From assembly GCA_948485625.1 (NCBI GenBank), contig CAOMRW010000001.1:62001-126000 (forward strand): a stretch of 64,000 nucleotides of DNA, written 5' to 3'. Positions 26,673 to 35,413 of this stretch are shown in pieces; positions within the stretch are counted from its first letter, which is position 1, and the number at the start of each line of letters is the position of its first letter. A model generated the notes under the pieces. The model was not told where the DNA came from and searched no databases. It worked only from the letters and a program-made list of their open reading frames with translations. The translations under genes were made by a program, and so were the position numbers. This DNA is from an uncultured Clostridia bacterium (GTDB lineage: Bacteria > Bacillota > Clostridia > TANB77 > CAG-508).

Positions 26673-26933
26673 ATGAAAGTAAAAACATTAAATGGTAATC
26701 TAAACATTGTTGGTAGAAATTTAAAAAAATATAGAATGCTAAAGAAATTTTCTCAACCAGAAATATGTAGACAATTAGATTTAATTGGTGTAACTATGTA
26801 TAATTGTGATATCTATGAGATTGAATATGGAAAGAAAACTGTTAAGGATTTTGAAGCTTTAGCTTTTTGTAAAGTTTTAGGAATTTCTTTAGATGATTTA
26901 TATTCTGATACAGATAAATATTATGAAGCTTAA
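26673..26933 (+). CDS. XRE-family helix-turn-helix regulator
   Basis: 86 residues; TGGAGG upstream of ATG. A single XRE domain: VGRNLKKYRMLKKFSQPEICRQL, MYNCDIYEIEYGKKTVKDFEAL, then CKVLGISLDDLY. It is transcribed divergently from prepilin-like gene D. The upstream attgcaggt motif at 26521 matches one upstream of the other XRE gene. Confidence 0.85.
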   Translation: MKVKTLNGNLNIVGRNLKKYRMLKKFSQPEICRQLDLIGVTMYNCDIYEIEYGKKTVKDFEALAFCKVLGISLDDLYSDTDKYYEA

Positions 26934-26966
26934 AAAATGTTGGATTTATTTATTTCCAACATTTTT
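26933..26966. terminator. Terminator shared by the XRE gene and fic
   Basis: Perfect 12-bp arms (aaaaatgttgga and complement) with A and T runs between convergent genes. Confidence 0.85.
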
Positions 26967-27701
26967 TATTTGATCTATTATTTTATTTATTTCATCAAGT
27001 CTTTTTTCTTCCATTTTCTCTATTTGTATCTTAAACATTTCTAAGTCTCCAGTAGTAGCATATGTATCTAATGCATCATAATATTCTAGTCTATCTTCTA
27101 CCCTTATACTAATTGGTAAAAATTCATCAGACATTAATTGGTAATTCATTAGTAATCTTGATGTTCTTCCATTTCCGTCTGGGAATGGATGTATTTTTAC
27201 AAATTCAGCATGTGTCCATGCGGCTAATTCTATTGTATCCATTTTTTCTCTGTTTATCTTTAAGTCCTCATAAAATAATTTCAATTGATTATACATATCA
27301 TTTGGTGTTGGTGGCGTATGTTTTGCACCTGTTATTATAACATCTGTACTACGATAAATTCCACCTTGCATTATGTTATCTGTTAATATTTCATGTATAT
27401 CTTTTATTATATTTTCATTTAGTTCTTCTTTTTTTTCAATACATCTTTTTACATATTCAAATGCTTTATTATGATTTATAACTTCATATATTTCTCTTAA
27501 TCTTTTTCCTCCTATTGATATATTATCTTCTAAGACTGTTTTTGTTTCAATAAGAGTTAATGTATTTCCTTCTATTGTTGTTGAATTATATGTAAAATCA
27601 ATATCAAATGCTTTGTCAATTTTCTCTTTTAGTTCGTTTGTTATTATTTCTTTATTCTTATTATAGAAATCTTTCTTTTTTAATAAAGCTGAATTTATCA
27701 T
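26946..27701 (-). CDS. Fic family AMP-transferase-like protein
   Basis: 251 residues; AAAGGA before ATG. The catalytic HPFPDGNGRTSR (about residues 174-185) is a full Fic motif with the active His and nucleotide-binding GNGR. An N-terminal STTIEGN (about 39-45) matches the (S/T)xxxE(G/N) inhibitory motif, placing it in the class with an N-terminal autoinhibitory helix. Such enzymes usually AMPylate protein hydroxyls; the target is unknown. It lies upstream of nothing related; fhs is its 5' neighbour on the same strand. Confidence 0.88.
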   Translation of the reverse strand: MINSALLKKKDFYNKNKEIITNELKEKIDKAFDIDFTYNSTTIEGNTLTLIETKTVLEDNISIGGKRLREIYEVINHNKAFEYVKRCIEKKEELNENIIKDIHEILTDNIMQGGIYRSTDVIITGAKHTPPTPNDMYNQLKLFYEDLKINREKMDTIELAAWTHAEFVKIHPFPDGNGRTSRLLMNYQLMSDEFLPISIRVEDRLEYYDALDTYATTGDLEMFKIQIEKMEEKRLDEINKIIDQIKNVGNK

Positions 27702-27755
27702 TATTATATCCTTTCTTTTTGATATATCTATCTTTATGCTTTACAATTTTTATCT

Positions 27756-29417
27756 TTAAAAAATACCAACAATATCTCCATTCCTATCAATATCAATATT
27801 TTCAGCAGCAGGTACTCTTGGTAGTCCTGGCATTGTCATTATTTTTCCTGAAATTGCAACAACAAATCCTGCTCCTGCTTTTAAATTTATATCTCTTATA
27901 GTAATTTTGAAAGGCTCTTTACATTCTAAGTTTTTAGCATCATCTGAGAATGAATATTGAGTTTTTGCGATGCATACTGGTAAATTTCCAAATCCTAGAC
28001 TCTCAATTCTGTCTATTTCCTTTTGGGCTTCTTCTGAAAATTCAACTCCTATAGCACCATATATTTCTCTTGCCACTTTTTCTATTTTTGTTTTTATATC
28101 ATCTTGTAAATCATAAGTAAATTTAAAGTCTTCTTGTTTTTCTGTTAAAGATACTAATTTTTGTGCAATATCCACTGCACCTTCTCCACCTTTTGCCCAA
28201 CCTTCAACAAGACTTACTTCTATTCCTTTATTTTTCATTTCTTCTTGTATATATTCTATTTCGTTTTCAATATCTGTACTATATCTATTTATTGCAACTA
28301 TAACATTTAGTCCAAATTTATCTTTTATGTTTTCTATATGTTTATATAAGTTACTCATTCCATTTTTTAGTCCATCTAAATTTTCTTCTTGAATTTTATC
28401 TTTTTCAATTCCACCATGATATTTTAATGCTTTTATTGTTGCAACAATTACAACTGCATTTGGTTTTATTCCTGCTTTTCTACATTTTATATCTAAGAAC
28501 TTTTCAGCTCCTAAATCTGCACCAAATCCAGCTTCAGTAATTGTATAATCTGCTAATTTCATTGCCATTTTTGTTGCAATTATACTATTACATCCATGTG
28601 CTATATTAGCAAATGGCCCTCCATGTAATATTGCTGGTGTATGTTCTAATGTTTGTACTAAATTAGGTTTTATTGCATCTTTTAAAAGTACTGTCATTGC
28701 ACCTTCTGCTTTTAAGTCTTTTGCATATATAGGTTTTTTATTTGAATTATATCCTATAATTATATTTCCTAATTTTTCTTTTAAATCTTCAATATCTTTT
28801 GACAAACATAATATTGCCATAATTTCAGATGCAACAGTAATATCAAATCCATCTTCTCTTGGAACTATATTTTTCTCTCCTGATAGCCCTGTTTGAACTT
28901 TTCTTAATTGTCTATCATTTAAATCAACACATCTTTTCCATGTAACTTCTTTAATATCTAATTCGTTTCCAAAATAAATGTGATTATCTATTATACTTGA
29001 TAGTAAATTATTTGCTGCTGTCATTGCATGAATATCTCCAGTAAAATGAAGATTAATATCTTCCATTGGTGCAACTTGGACATGTCCACCTCCAGTTGCG
29101 CCTCCTTTTATTCCAAACACAGGTCCTAAAGATGGTTCTCTTAATGCTAATATAGATTTTTTTCCTATTTTTGAAAATCCATCTGCAATAGCTATTGATA
29201 CTGTTGTTTTTCCTTCTCCTAATGGTGTTGGATTAATAGCTGTTACTAATATCAATTTTCCGTCTTTTTTATCTTTTAACTCCTCAAATAGTGAATTAGA
29301 TATTTTTGCTTTATACTTTCCATAACATTCTATATATTCTTCATTAATATCTAATTTTTGTGCAATATCATTTATTTTATTTAGTTTTGTATTTCTTGCA
29401 ATTTCTATATCAGTCAT
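27756..29417 (-). CDS. fhs: Formate-tetrahydrofolate ligase
   Basis: 553 residues, full length for the family; AAGGAG upstream. ATP-binding P-loop TPLGEGKTTVSIA near residue 66, RGGPFANIAHGCNS-like segment (LHGGPFANIAHGCNS) near 265, and the C-terminal MTMPGLPRVPAAENID. It joins formate and tetrahydrofolate to 10-formyl-THF with ATP, a step of folate one-carbon metabolism and of the Wood-Ljungdahl route in acetogens. No THF riboswitch is seen in the 27-base gap to the next gene. Confidence 0.97.
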   Translation of the reverse strand: MTDIEIARNTKLNKINDIAQKLDINEEYIECYGKYKAKISNSLFEELKDKKDGKLILVTAINPTPLGEGKTTVSIAIADGFSKIGKKSILALREPSLGPVFGIKGGATGGGHVQVAPMEDINLHFTGDIHAMTAANNLLSSIIDNHIYFGNELDIKEVTWKRCVDLNDRQLRKVQTGLSGEKNIVPREDGFDITVASEIMAILCLSKDIEDLKEKLGNIIIGYNSNKKPIYAKDLKAEGAMTVLLKDAIKPNLVQTLEHTPAILHGGPFANIAHGCNSIIATKMAMKLADYTITEAGFGADLGAEKFLDIKCRKAGIKPNAVVIVATIKALKYHGGIEKDKIQEENLDGLKNGMSNLYKHIENIKDKFGLNVIVAINRYSTDIENEIEYIQEEMKNKGIEVSLVEGWAKGGEGAVDIAQKLVSLTEKQEDFKFTYDLQDDIKTKIEKVAREIYGAIGVEFSEEAQKEIDRIESLGFGNLPVCIAKTQYSFSDDAKNLECKEPFKITIRDINLKAGAGFVVAISGKIMTMPGLPRVPAAENIDIDRNGDIVGIF

Positions 29418-29443
29418 TTTATCTCATCTCCTTTTATATTTTC

Positions 29444-29885
29444 TTAAGCAATAATACCTACAATAATTCCAATTAAAGCTCCAACAAATACTTGTACTGG
29501 AGTATGTCCTAACACTTCTACTAATTTTTCTGAAACTTGTACTCCAGTAAGTCCTGGTGTTTCAATAATTTTATTTAGTAATGTTGCTTGTTTTCCTGCT
29601 GCTCTTCTTATTCCACATGCATCGTACATAACAACTGCTGCTAATATTAATGATACAGCAAAAATAGGTGTATCTACTCCTTGATATTTTCCAATTAAAG
29701 TTGCTAGTCCTGTAACAATTGCTGAATGAGAACTTGGCATTCCGTCCTGCTCCAATTATTCTTTTAAAATTAAACTTCTTTGTTGTTACTAAATCATAAA
29801 TTACCTTAAATGTTTGAATAAAAAACCATAATAAAAATGGTATATATATATATTTATTTTGTATGGCTCCCATAAAATTATTCAC
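29444..29885 (-). CDS. DUF212/YuiD-type divergent PAP2 membrane protein, frameshift at an in-frame CGG
   Basis: Small membrane protein related to type 2 phosphatidic acid phosphatases. GTG at 29885 follows GGGGAG and is preferred to the longer TTG start. Frame 1 reads ...FNFKRIIGAG, then GGA CGG AAT (CGG at 29742-29744, codon 48). Skipping the C reads GGA ATG CCA AGT, giving the family motif GAGGMPSSHSA, and the frame continues through GLATLIGKYQG, DACGIRRAAGKQA and GHTPVQVFVGALIG to 29444: 146 residues. Same C-before-GG pattern as rseP and ispA. Confidence 0.88.
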
Positions 29886-29923
29886 TTTCTTAACTCCCCT
29901 TTTCAATATAATGAATGATATTT

Positions 29924-30148
29924 TTATTCATCTGCTATAAAATCTGTTTCTTCAATTTTTTCATCTTTTTTAAGCAAAATTGTTATCTTCTTTTCTGCTT
30001 CTTCTAAAATTTTATTACATTCTTTTGATATTTTTATTCCTTCTTCAAATTTAGATATTGATTCATCTAAATTTAATTCTCCTTTTTCTAATTCATTTAC
30101 TATATTTTCTAAATTTTCGATATTTTCCTCGAAGTTTGATTTACTCAT
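29924..30148 (-). CDS. xseB: Exodeoxyribonuclease VII small subunit
   Basis: 74 residues. NFEENIENLENIVNELEKGELNLDESISKFEEG is the typical XseB coiled-coil core. It binds the XseA large subunit, encoded 0.6 kb upstream with one gene between. The C-terminal LLKKDEKIEETDF is acidic as usual. Confidence 0.93.
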   Translation of the reverse strand: MSKSNFEENIENLENIVNELEKGELNLDESISKFEEGIKISKECNKILEEAEKKITILLKKDEKIEETDFIADE

Positions 30149-30181
30149 TTATCATTTCTCCATTCTATTTTCCTATTCTCT

Positions 30182-30231
30182 AACAGTTTTAATTTTATTA
30201 TATATGTACCTATAATAAAATTAAAACTGTT
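30182..30231 (-). terminator. Terminator between the PepSY-like gene and xseB
   Basis: Perfect 19-bp arms (aacagttttaattttatta and complement) with a 12-base loop. Confidence 0.8.
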
Positions 30232-30243
30232 GTAAAATAAGTT

Positions 30244-30753
30244 CTATTCTGTTACAGCTCCTGTTCTTATATTTACATTATATATAGTAACAATATTTCT
30301 ATCTGTTGCATTTCTTACTGAAACTTCATATTCATCTTGATTTTTGATTTTTGCTTCAAATATATATGATTCTATAGAAATTCCCCATTCTTTCTGTGCT
30401 AATTCTATAGCTGTTTTTTCATTATCTATTTCTACATTTCCAGTATTACTTTCTTGTTCTTCTTTTCCCACAATAGGATTATTTTGATTTGTATTAGTAT
30501 TTTCATCATTATTTACATTTTCATTTGTTATTTCATTTTCTATTGTATTATCTTCTATTACTTCGTTATTTATAATATTTTCTTCATTTTTGTTTTGGTG
30601 TACATCATCAATATAATCTACCATACTATCCATTTCACTTTTTTGTTGATTTGACTTGTCATTTAATCCTTTTTTACTTATTCCTATTATAATTCCTGTA
30701 ATAATTGTTGCTACTATTACTATCCCTACTAATATTTTTTCTCCTGTTGTCAT
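30244..30753 (-). CDS. Membrane-anchored protein with PepSY-like C-terminal domain
   Basis: 169 residues; AAAGGAGAG upstream. One membrane helix near the N-terminus (about 7-27, ILVGIVIVATIITGIIIGI), then an Asn/Glu-rich linker (about 45-105) and a C-terminal domain of about 60 residues: EKTAIELAQKEWG ... YIFEAKIKNQDEYEVSVR ... IYNVNIRTGAVTE, which resembles PepSY in length and in the final G-x-V strand. It probably acts outside the membrane, perhaps as a protease inhibitor-like module; this is inference. It lies between xseA and xseB. Confidence 0.5.
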   Translation of the reverse strand: MTTGEKILVGIVIVATIITGIIIGISKKGLNDKSNQQKSEMDSMVDYIDDVHQNKNEENIINNEVIEDNTIENEITNENVNNDENTNTNQNNPIVGKEEQESNTGNVEIDNEKTAIELAQKEWGISIESYIFEAKIKNQDEYEVSVRNATDRNIVTIYNVNIRTGAVTE

Positions 30754-30770
30754 ATTTTTCTCTCCTTTTC

Positions 30771-31964
30771 CTATAAGATTTCTGCTTGTTTTTTTCCATC
30801 TATAAATCTTATCTCTATTTTATCTCCTGTTTTTATATTTTCTTTGCTTTTTATTATTATCCCATTTTGTTCTACTAATGAATATCCTCTTGTTAATGTT
30901 TTTAAAGGACTTAATGCATCTAATTTTGAAACTAATTCTATATATTTTGTTTTTTCTTCTTTTTGTTTTGTTCTAACTATATTTTCTAATCTTTTTATTT
31001 GTGTATCTATTTTTAAATAATTGTCATTTATGTCCCTTAAGGGGTCTTTAAAAATTCTACTTGTCATACATTTTTCATATCTTAATTTCATTATTTCTAT
31101 CTTTTTTATTAATGATAATCTTAATCTATTTTGATATGTATTTATTTTTTGTTTTATTTCATATATATCTGGAACAGCAAGTTCAGCTGCTGCTGAGGGT
31201 GTTGGTGCTCTTAAGTCTGCAACAAAGTCTGATATTGAAAAGTCAGTTTCATGTCCTACTGCTGATATTATTGGTATTTCTGAATTATAAATTGCATGTG
31301 CTACTATTTCTTCATTAAATGGCCATAAATCTTCTAATGAACCTCCTCCTCTTGCTAGGATTAATACATCTGCTAATTTATTTTCATTCATAAATCTAAT
31401 TCCTTCTGCAATTTTTTCTGCTGCACCATCTCCTTGTACAGGTACTGGATATAATTTTATGCATACATTTGGATTTCTTCTTGTACTTACATTTATTATA
31501 TCTCTTATTACTGAACCTGTCTGTGATGTTAGAACTCCTATTGTATTTGGCATTTTAGGAATTTTCTTTTTATGTGTTTCATCAAAATATCCATCTTGTT
31601 CTAATTGTTTTTTTAATTCTTCATATTTTTTATATAATATTCCTACACCATCTTCTTGCATTGCTTTTACATATATTTGATATACTCCATCTCTTTCAAA
31701 TACTGAAACTCCTCCAACTAAAAATACTTTCATTCCATCTTTTGGCATAAATTCTAGTCTTTGTGCATAACTTTTAAACATTATGCATTTTATTAATGAA
31801 TTCTCATCTTTTAATGTAAAATACATGTGACCAGTGTAATGGTTTTTAAAATTAGATATTTCGCCTTTTACTAATATATTGTTTAAATATTCATCATCTG
31901 CTATTTTATCTTTAATATAATTATTCAATTGGCTTACACTTATCGCCATACTTTCATAATTCAT
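30771..31964 (-). CDS. xseA: Exodeoxyribonuclease VII large subunit
   Basis: 397 residues. The N-terminal OB fold has ISVSQLNNYIKDKI and VKGEISNFKNHYTGHMYFTLKD; the catalytic domain shows GVLTSQTGSVIRDI, LARGGGSLEDLWPFN and SAVGHETDFSISDFVAD. It degrades single-stranded DNA in both directions. The start overlaps the nusB stop region (three bases apart); an in-frame ATG 15 bases on (MAISVSQL) is also possible, as no strong ribosome binding site favours either. Confidence 0.95.
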   Translation of the reverse strand: MNYESMAISVSQLNNYIKDKIADDEYLNNILVKGEISNFKNHYTGHMYFTLKDENSLIKCIMFKSYAQRLEFMPKDGMKVFLVGGVSVFERDGVYQIYVKAMQEDGVGILYKKYEELKKQLEQDGYFDETHKKKIPKMPNTIGVLTSQTGSVIRDIINVSTRRNPNVCIKLYPVPVQGDGAAEKIAEGIRFMNENKLADVLILARGGGSLEDLWPFNEEIVAHAIYNSEIPIISAVGHETDFSISDFVADLRAPTPSAAAELAVPDIYEIKQKINTYQNRLRLSLIKKIEIMKLRYEKCMTSRIFKDPLRDINDNYLKIDTQIKRLENIVRTKQKEEKTKYIELVSKLDALSPLKTLTRGYSLVEQNGIIIKSKENIKTGDKIEIRFIDGKKQAEIL

Positions 31965-31967
31965 CTA

Positions 31968-32372
31968 CTACATATCCTTTACTATACTTGCTAATATTCC
32001 ATTTACAAAGTTTTTAGATTTATCTTCACCATATTTTTTTGCAAGTTCTACTGCTTCATTTATTGCTACTTTATATGGTATATCATTATATTTTATTTCA
32101 TATATTGCAAGCTTTAATATTGATAAATCCATTTTTGAAATTCTGTTTAATTTCCATTCTTCTTTTAAATTCTTCTCTATATCTTTTAATATTTGTTCTT
32201 CATTTTTGTTTATTCCCAAAATTACATCAGAGATATATTTTATTGTTTCTTCTTCTTTTATTTCATTACTTTCAAAAAATAAATCTATTTGTTCTTGAAT
32301 TTTCTCAGGTTTTTGAATTTCTAAGCTATATATTAATTTGAAAGCATTTTCTCTCATTGCTGATCTATTCAT
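31968..32372 (-). CDS. nusB: Transcription antitermination factor NusB
   Basis: 134 residues; GGAAGGA upstream. All-helical NusB signature: MNRSAMRENAFKLIYSLE at the start, then WKLNRISKMDLSILKLAIYEI and VAINEAVELAKKYGEDKSKNFVNGIL. It binds boxA RNA with S10. It is part of an asp23-amaP-DUF2273-nusB-xseA run, a common order in Clostridia. Confidence 0.95.
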   Translation of the reverse strand: MNRSAMRENAFKLIYSLEIQKPEKIQEQIDLFFESNEIKEEETIKYISDVILGINKNEEQILKDIEKNLKEEWKLNRISKMDLSILKLAIYEIKYNDIPYKVAINEAVELAKKYGEDKSKNFVNGILASIVKDM

Positions 32373-32395
32373 TTTTTCTTCCTTCCACTTAAATA

Positions 32396-32599
32396 TTACA
32401 TTTTGTCTATAAATTTTTTCAATTTTGCTTTAACATCTTCTTTATTTTGTTGTACATAATTTCCTATAAAAGCTCCTGCTAGTATTAATAGAACTCCTAC
32501 TATTAATGCATATAATCTTGTTGCTAATACTACTATTGCTATAATTATTCCTATTATTGCTCCTCTATATTGACTTATAAATTTTTTAAATTCATCCAT
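32396..32599 (-). CDS. DUF2273 small membrane protein
   Basis: 67 residues with two membrane helices (IIGIIIAIVVLATRLYALIV region and LLILAGAFIGNYV) and a basic C-terminal tail. It lies between amaP and nusB, the standard place for DUF2273, and probably works with AmaP in anchoring Asp23 at the membrane. Confidence 0.85.
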   Translation of the reverse strand: MDEFKKFISQYRGAIIGIIIAIVVLATRLYALIVGVLLILAGAFIGNYVQQNKEDVKAKLKKFIDKM

Positions 32600-32629
32600 A
32601 TTATTTGCTCCCTTCTTGATTTTATGTTT

Positions 32630-33190
32630 CTATTTTTCTATGTTAGTTTGTTTTTCTTGGATAGCTTTTTTTACAGTTATATTTACTTCTTTTACTTCTA
32701 AGTCTGTTGTTTCTTTTACTTTATTTTTTATTTTATTTTGTAGGTCTGCTGATAAATCTTTTATTATTGTATCTGCTCCTACTACTATATTTACAAAGAT
32801 GTTGACATTATTTTCTTTGTCTAATTCAACTCTTGATGTAACTTCTTTTGCCATTTTATATTCTTTTGTAACAACTTCTACTAAGTTTTCAATTGTTTCT
32901 TTTGATATCATTAGTTTGCCATTATCATTTGCTAAAAGAACTCCTTGTTTTTCTTTTAATTCTTTTTTTGATGTTGGGTCAAAGAATATACATCTAATTG
33001 ATAGTAATATGAATATTATACTTACTCCTAAAATTATTTTTGACGATGTTTCAGATATTATTAGTGTTTTTATTAGACTTTGTACTATATTTATGTCTAA
33101 CCATCCAAATATTAATAAACATGCTATTACTGATAATATTAATATTATATTTGAATATAATATTAGTGCGATTTTTTCTATAATTTTCAT
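32630..33190 (-). CDS. amaP: Alkaline shock response membrane anchor protein AmaP
   Basis: 186 residues. Two N-terminal membrane helices (about 5-27 and 48-68) are followed by a soluble domain related to Asp23 (KLMISKETIENLVEVVTKEYKMAKEV ... NIFVNIVVGADTII ... LQNKIKNKVKETTDLEVKEVNITV). AmaP tethers Asp23 under the membrane. Adjacent to asp23 and DUF2273. Confidence 0.88.
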   Translation of the reverse strand: MKIIEKIALILYSNIILILSVIACLLIFGWLDINIVQSLIKTLIISETSSKIILGVSIIFILLSIRCIFFDPTSKKELKEKQGVLLANDNGKLMISKETIENLVEVVTKEYKMAKEVTSRVELDKENNVNIFVNIVVGADTIIKDLSADLQNKIKNKVKETTDLEVKEVNITVKKAIQEKQTNIEK

Positions 33191-33216
33191 TTCTTTTACC
33201 TCTCTTTATTTAAATA

Positions 33217-33696
33217 TTATTCATTTGAGTCTTGTTGCTCTTCTGTTTTATTTTGATTTTCTTCAATTTCTTCATTTCTTATTATGTCTGTATTTACTCC
33301 TTGAACATGTACATTTACTTCTTCTACTTTAAATCCTGTCATTCCCTCTACTGCTTTTTTTACTCTATTTTGTATTTCAAATGCAACATCTGGTATTCTT
33401 GAACCATATTCTACTATAATATTTACATCTATTTTGGCAGTATTTTCTGCCTTTTCTACTTTTATTCCTTTTGCTAGATTTTTCTTTCCACTTAATACTT
33501 CTGTTATTCCTCCTGCAAATCCTCCTGACATTGATGCAACTCCTTGTACTTCTGATACTGCTACTCCTGCTATTACTGCTATTACATCATTTGATATTTC
33601 TATCCCATTTTCTGTATTATCTGTATTTTCTACTTTTTGCTTGATTTCTTCCTCTTTTATTTCTTCATTTTCTGTTTTTATTTCTTTTTCATCCAT
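33217..33696 (-). CDS. Asp23/Gls24 family envelope stress protein
   Basis: 159 residues; AGGAGG upstream. An acidic N-terminal tail (about 1-33) precedes the Asp23 domain: ISNDVIAVIAGVAVSEVQGVASMSGG, VDVNIIVEYGSRIPDVA, and IQNRVKKAVEGMTGFKVEEVNVHVQGV. It is expected to coat the inner membrane face through AmaP. Its GFAGGITEV is encoded with an intact GCAGGAGG, which shows that this base string is not always altered in this genome. Confidence 0.93.
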   Translation of the reverse strand: MDEKEIKTENEEIKEEEIKQKVENTDNTENGIEISNDVIAVIAGVAVSEVQGVASMSGGFAGGITEVLSGKKNLAKGIKVEKAENTAKIDVNIIVEYGSRIPDVAFEIQNRVKKAVEGMTGFKVEEVNVHVQGVNTDIIRNEEIEENQNKTEEQQDSNE

Positions 33697-33722
33697 GAAA
33701 AAACCTCCTTTTCAATTTAAAA

Positions 33723-33758
33723 ATTGATATACTTATAATATGGTATAAGTATATCAAT
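33723..33758 (-). terminator. Terminator after fmt
   Basis: Perfect 15-bp arms (attgatatacttata and complement) with a U run on the minus strand, between the fmt stop and asp23. Confidence 0.8.
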
Positions 33759-33793
33759 CTTTAGGATTTTTTACAACCTTTTTGTATTATTTT

Positions 33794-34750
33794 TTATTCA
33801 AATACTTCAAATTCATCAATTGAATTTCCTCTTAAGAAATCGCATATATTCATTCTCTTAGCATTTTCTCCTTGAATTTCTAAAACACTTAATATTCCTT
33901 TTTTAGTTTTTATAAATAATCCATCTCTTTGGTCTGATATTAAAACTGTTCCATTTCTGAAAATTTCAACATTTTCTTCATCATATTCTATATTTTCTGC
34001 AATATTTACTTTCCAGAATTTAATTTTTTTACCATTTAAAAAAGTATAAGCTCCCATAATTGGATTTAATCCTCTTACTAGATTTTTGATTTCTTGTGCT
34101 GTTTTATTTTCCCAATCAATTTTAGCTATTTCTTTATCTAGCATAGGTGCAACTGTAAAATCATCACCTTGTTTTTCTCTTGGAGCTGTTCCGTTTTCAA
34201 TTTGTTTTAAAGTTTCTACTAATAAGTTTCCTCCTATTTTAGAAAGTCTTTCCCATAATTCACCTGTTGTTTCATTATCACCAATTTCTACTTCTTCTTT
34301 TAAAATCATATCTCCTGTATCCATTCCAACATCCATATACATTGTTGTTATACCTGTTTTTTTATCTCCATTTAAAACTGCCCATTGTATTGGTGCTGCT
34401 CCTCTATATTTAGGAAGTAATGACCCATGGACATTTATACATCCTAATTTTGGTATATCTAGTATTTCTTTTGGTAGAATTTTTCCATATGCTACAACAC
34501 ATATAATATCTGGATTTAGTGATTTTATTTCATCTATAAATTCTTCATTTTTTCTTACTTTTACTGGTTGATATATTGGTATATTTTTTTCTACTGCAAA
34601 TTCTTTTACTGGTGATGCAACTAATTTCATTCCTCTTCCTTTTGGTTTGTCTGGATTTGTTACAACTCCTATTATTTTGTGTCCTGCATTATATACTGCT
34701 TCTAAACTTTCTTTTGCAAAATCTGGTGTTCCCATAAATAATATATTCAT
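33794..34750 (-). CDS. fmt: Methionyl-tRNA formyltransferase
   Basis: 318 residues. MNILFMGTPDFAKESLEAV at the start; the catalytic block NVHGSLLPKYRGAAPIQWA (about 107-125) contains the His and the SLLPKYRG loop; MDVGMDTGDM follows. The C-terminal OB domain binds tRNA. It formylates initiator Met-tRNA with 10-formyl-THF, the product of Fhs. The next gene upstream is def, the usual def-fmt pairing. Confidence 0.96.
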   Translation of the reverse strand: MNILFMGTPDFAKESLEAVYNAGHKIIGVVTNPDKPKGRGMKLVASPVKEFAVEKNIPIYQPVKVRKNEEFIDEIKSLNPDIICVVAYGKILPKEILDIPKLGCINVHGSLLPKYRGAAPIQWAVLNGDKKTGITTMYMDVGMDTGDMILKEEVEIGDNETTGELWERLSKIGGNLLVETLKQIENGTAPREKQGDDFTVAPMLDKEIAKIDWENKTAQEIKNLVRGLNPIMGAYTFLNGKKIKFWKVNIAENIEYDEENVEIFRNGTVLISDQRDGLFIKTKKGILSVLEIQGENAKRMNICDFLRGNSIDEFEVFE

Positions 34751-34766
34751 ATTTATCTCGTCCTTT

Positions 34767-35243
34767 CTATTTTTCAGGTTCTACATACTCAAGAGTTCCT
34801 GGCAAAATCTTATCCATAAAAACTTCTCCATCTAAATGGTCACATTCATGACAAATAGCCTGTGCTAATAAGTCTTTCGCTTTTACTTTAACTCTTTTTC
34901 CATTTCTATCAGTATATTCAGCAGTTACTTCTTCAGGTCTTTTCACCTTTGCAAATTTATTTGGAAAACTTAAGCATCCTTCATCAACTTCATGCTCTCC
35001 CTTAGTTTTCAAAATAATTGGATTAATTAGAACAATTGGGCCTTTATCATCATATAAATCAATAACTACTACTCTTTTTAAAACACCAACTTGAACAGCA
35101 GCTAGTCCTACTCCATTATATTTATGCATTGTATCTATCATATCATCTATTAAAACTTGTAGTTTATCATCTATTGTTTCAACTTCTCTAGATTTTTTAC
35201 TTAATATTTCGTCTCCTTCTAATCTTAAATTTCTTATTGCCAT
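34767..35243 (-). CDS. def: Peptide deformylase
   Basis: 158 residues from ATG 35243, which has AAGGGGA upstream; the frame to 35261 is rejected. All three motifs are present: GVGLAAVQVG (about 45-54), DEGCLSFPN with the metal Cys (about 90-98) and HECDHLDG (about 131-138). It removes formyl groups from new proteins. It lies between priA and fmt, with the family C palindrome pair just upstream. Confidence 0.95.
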   Translation of the reverse strand: MAIRNLRLEGDEILSKKSREVETIDDKLQVLIDDMIDTMHKYNGVGLAAVQVGVLKRVVVIDLYDDKGPIVLINPIILKTKGEHEVDEGCLSFPNKFAKVKRPEEVTAEYTDRNGKRVKVKAKDLLAQAICHECDHLDGEVFMDKILPGTLEYVEPEK

Positions 35244-35259
35244 TTTTATTCCCCTTTCC

Positions 35260-35413
35260 ATGTCCCAAAGGGACGTTTCTTTTGGGACAAAAATGTCCCA
35301 AAATCCCCATTCTTGAAATATTCTTTAATTTCAAATTAATATTTTTATTTAACAAATAACATGTGTCCCTAATGGGACAAAAATGTCCCAAAAGAAACGT
35401 CCCTTTGGGACAT
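35260..35413. repeat. Palindromic repeat, family C, copy 2 (widely spaced arms)
   Basis: 30-base exact inverted arms at 35260-35289 and 35384-35413, each with gggac/gtccc cores (tgtcccaaagggacgtttct ...), are separated by 94 bases of AT-rich DNA. The right arm ends in the priA stop codon region; the left arm abuts the def ribosome binding site. A further gggacaaaaatgtccca is found beside each arm. Confidence 0.85.

Noticed and set aside
29418..29443. THF riboswitch before fhs
   Set aside because: The gap is only 26 bases and holds just the ribosome binding site.
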